Part shown: positions 63,982-64,000 of the stretch, piece by piece
Position numbering within the stretch: position 1 is the first letter of the stretch
Layout: every line of letters starts with the position of its first letter
NCBI GenBank assembly: GCA_031262985.1
Contig: JAISGQ010000021.1
Span: 40,911 to 104,910 of the forward strand
Direction of reading: 5' to 3'
Length of the DNA stretch: 64,000 nucleotides
DNA from: Oscillospiraceae bacterium
GTDB lineage: Bacteria; Bacillota; Clostridia; Oscillospirales; Acutalibacteraceae
Made by a program: the position numbers and the translations under genes
The notes under the pieces: model-generated
The model's input: the letters and a program-made list of their open reading frames with translations, nothing else
The model's database searches: none
Told to the model about the DNA's origin: nothing

Positions 63982-64000
63982 AGTTTCTTTCCATTCCTCC

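Overview
The window looks like the origin-proximal region of a mid-GC Bacillota genome, most likely class Clostridia (Oscillospirales-like by inference). The evidence is the minus-strand order dnaN, yaaA, recF, remB, gyrB, gyrA, a T-box-controlled gatCAB operon, exact Bacillus-type parS sites with parA and parB, the str operon, and an argS operon with a DUF1934 gene. No rRNA or tRNA gene was seen. dnaA is expected just beyond the right edge.

Layout. 1-5 kb: two tandem C39-like lipoprotein genes (the first cut by the window edge) and three small DUF4190-type membrane proteins. 5.4-15 kb, minus strand: a large acidic single-pass membrane protein, proA, proB, an M16 peptidase, a small orphan, pnp and rpsO. 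15-19 kb: T-box and gatCAB. 19-22 kb: a dGTPase-like gene, a YigZ gene and rpmE. 22.4-28 kb: rpe, a DUF4177 gene and a four-gene Rnf-like cluster (C, D, E, A). 28-33 kb, minus strand: ddl, DUF1934, argS, ychF. 33-38 kb: rpsL, rpsG, fusA, tuf. 38-46 kb: a YhhN gene, glgP, rsmG, mnmG, mnmE. 47-49 kb: parA, parB. 49.5-54.7 kb: a GH13 glycosidase, two membrane orphans and a Nudix hydrolase. 54.9-63.4 kb, minus strand: gyrA, gyrB, remB, recF, yaaA, dnaN.

The non-coding DNA is unusually structured. Seven copies of a 215-385 bp multi-hairpin array carry up to six short-loop hairpins in fixed order beside two or three direct repeats; several stems differ between copies by changes on both arms. Two arrays face each other inside the Rnf-like cluster. 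A second family of about 106-bp inverted-repeat elements (six near-full copies, one short copy, one half copy, three related short variants) lies between genes, including between parA and parB and between gyrB and gyrA. A third pattern is a short repeat (sense CAGTTGACA, or CAAGTGACA) beside terminator hairpins after many stop codons. Six perfect parS sites are spread over 33 kb.

The most surprising protein system is the Rnf-like cluster. It lacks RnfG and RnfB, and by eye every known cofactor site outside the two 4Fe-4S motifs of RnfC is altered: the glycine-rich nucleotide motif of RnfC, the flavinylation threonine of RnfD and three of the four cysteines of the RnfA/RnfE intramembrane iron-sulfur cluster. 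It may be a repurposed Rnf relative with a different job.
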